Source: Candidatus Dormiibacterota bacterium (lineage in GTDB: Bacteria > Chloroflexota > Dormibacteria > Aeolococcales > Aeolococcaceae). From it: a DNA stretch of 5,378 nucleotides. The position numbers and the translations under genes are program-made. This document shows, piece after piece, positions 4,599 to 5,378 of this stretch (position 1 is the first letter of the stretch; each line of letters opens with the position of its first letter). The stretch lies in NCBI GenBank assembly GCA_027451645.1, contig DAIDIX010000093.1, positions 1-5,378 of the forward strand, in the 5' to 3' direction. The notes beneath the pieces were generated by a model, which saw only the letters and a program-made list of their open reading frames with translations, did not search any database and was not told the origin of the DNA.

Positions 4599-5378
4599 AT
4601 GACGAAAACAGCACGCCATCGACCTGAGGCACATGGGGCAGCGTTGCAGGGCACTTCGAGAATGTCGCACGTCCGGGAGTCCCCAAGCCATCTTCTAATG
4701 GCAGGGGGAGTGATGCTTGCTGCTCGTGATGGTGGACTGCTGGATCCCTCGCAGTGCAGGGATGGGGGACTCTATGCGCATGACACGCGGTATCTCTCCC
4801 GATATGTCTGGTCAGTGAATGGCCGCTCTCCCGTGTGTGTCGAGGAGATGCAGGACGGCTACACGCAGGCGCAGTACCGGTACGTGCTCACTGCAGAGCC
4901 AGTTGAGCGTGCAGCAATCGTCAATGCGGTTGCGGATGATGCCCTTCCCACTCTCGAGTGCACCATCACGCGGGAGCTTCGCCATGGAGGCTTCGAAGAT
5001 ACCATGGAGTTCGATGTGCCAGCAGGCCAGCAAGCAGTGCTCGTCATTAGTCTGGAGTCTGATTTTGCAGACCTCTTCGAGGTGCGTACGCACCAGTGGC
5101 AGGGGAGATCTGGAATCAGCTCCACATTCGACGGGACTGTACTGAGAACGACATATGTGTCTGAGCATGTCGAGCATGAAACGAGAGTCAGCATTGGAGG
5201 AGACATCTCCCAGCCCTCGTATGGGAATGGTGCATGGAGTGGAGTGATCATCTCCGGGAGAAAAGCGGAGATCCGCATTGGTGTGGAAACCTCAATGGCA
5301 ATACCTGCATGTGCAGATGGCCCATTTTCCCGTGGATTCATACCCTGTACATTCCCTGCCCCGAAGGGGGAGGGAGCA
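4599..5378 (+). CDS. Glycogen debranching / amylo-alpha-1,6-glucosidase-type protein, N-terminal part (3' end outside window)
   Basis: The frame is open for 260 codons to the window edge. It matches the N-terminal beta-sandwich domain of glycogen-debranching-type enzymes (the GDE_N family that precedes an (alpha/alpha)6 glycosidase domain). The hallmark GLYAHDTRYLSRY is at 57-69. The typical strand pattern follows: CTITRELRHGGFEDTMEFDVPAG (121-143) and LESDFADLFEVR (152-163). The catalytic domain would lie beyond the window. Such proteins act on alpha-1,6 branches of glycogen or related glucans, though some family members have other sugar substrates. ATG 4599 gives about 27 residues before the conserved ESPSHLLMAGG. 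ATG 4662 (residue 22), with CAGGG about ten bases upstream, is an equally plausible start. The frame is also open upstream of 4599. There is no signal peptide, so the protein is probably cytoplasmic. It diverges from the methyltransferase and has no visible link to the heme genes. Confidence 0.88.
   Translation, partial: MTKTARHRPEAHGAALQGTSRMSHVRESPSHLLMAGGVMLAARDGGLLDPSQCRDGGLYAHDTRYLSRYVWSVNGRSPVCVEEMQDGYTQAQYRYVLTAEPVERAAIVNAVADDALPTLECTITRELRHGGFEDTMEFDVPAGQQAVLVISLESDFADLFEVRTHQWQGRSGISSTFDGTVLRTTYVSEHVEHETRVSIGGDISQPSYGNGAWSGVIISGRKAEIRIGVETSMAIPACADGPFSRGFIPCTFPAPKGEGA

Overview
The window is a compact stretch of bacterial chromosome with mid-50s %GC by eye. It holds five recognisable protein genes, one plausible small ORF and almost no spare DNA. 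No rRNA, tRNA, CRISPR array or transposase gene was seen. The heme genes follow the Firmicutes/Actinobacteria style: hemE is followed by a ferrochelatase that resembles Bacillus coproporphyrin ferrochelatase. A WYL-type regulator, an actinobacterial-looking solitary DNA methyltransferase and an amylo-alpha-1,6-glucosidase N-terminal domain fit the same picture. Together they suggest a Terrabacteria lineage such as Chloroflexota or Actinomycetota. The sequence alone does not fix the phylum.

Layout. (1) Bases 1-332 (+) are the 3' end of a pentapeptide-repeat protein gene. (2) Bases 406-3408 (+) form a tight three-gene run: hemE (uroporphyrinogen decarboxylase), hemH (coproporphyrin ferrochelatase type) and a HTH-WYL transcriptional regulator. 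hemE and hemH overlap by an ATGA, and hemH and the regulator overlap by 17 bases, so the three are almost certainly co-transcribed and translationally coupled. (3) Bases 3408-3449 carry two back-to-back perfect hairpins, followed by a 78-codon hypothetical ORF that ends at 3663. (4) Bases 3667-4542 (-) encode a beta-class adenine/cytosine-N DNA methyltransferase, convergent with the upstream run and separated from it by only 3 bases. (5) A 56-bp divergent spacer leads to the 5' part of a glycogen-debranching-type gene at 4599-5378 (+), which runs off the window.

How the genes fit together. HemE converts uroporphyrinogen III to coproporphyrinogen III. The HemH protein has the Tyr, His and Glu positions and the C-terminal sequence of the Bacillus coproporphyrin-dependent enzyme, so it probably inserts iron into coproporphyrin III. 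The oxidase (CgoX/HemY) and the coproheme decarboxylase (ChdC/HemQ) that this route needs are not in the window. The place taken by hemY in the Bacillus hemEHY operon is occupied here by the WYL regulator. The methyltransferase and debranching enzyme show no functional link to heme.

The content is mostly ordinary housekeeping genes. The less ordinary points are the WYL regulator embedded in the heme operon, the cluster of inverted repeats around the 78-codon ORF, the solitary methyltransferase with its basic insert after DPPF, and a marked excess of the palindrome TGCA across the window.
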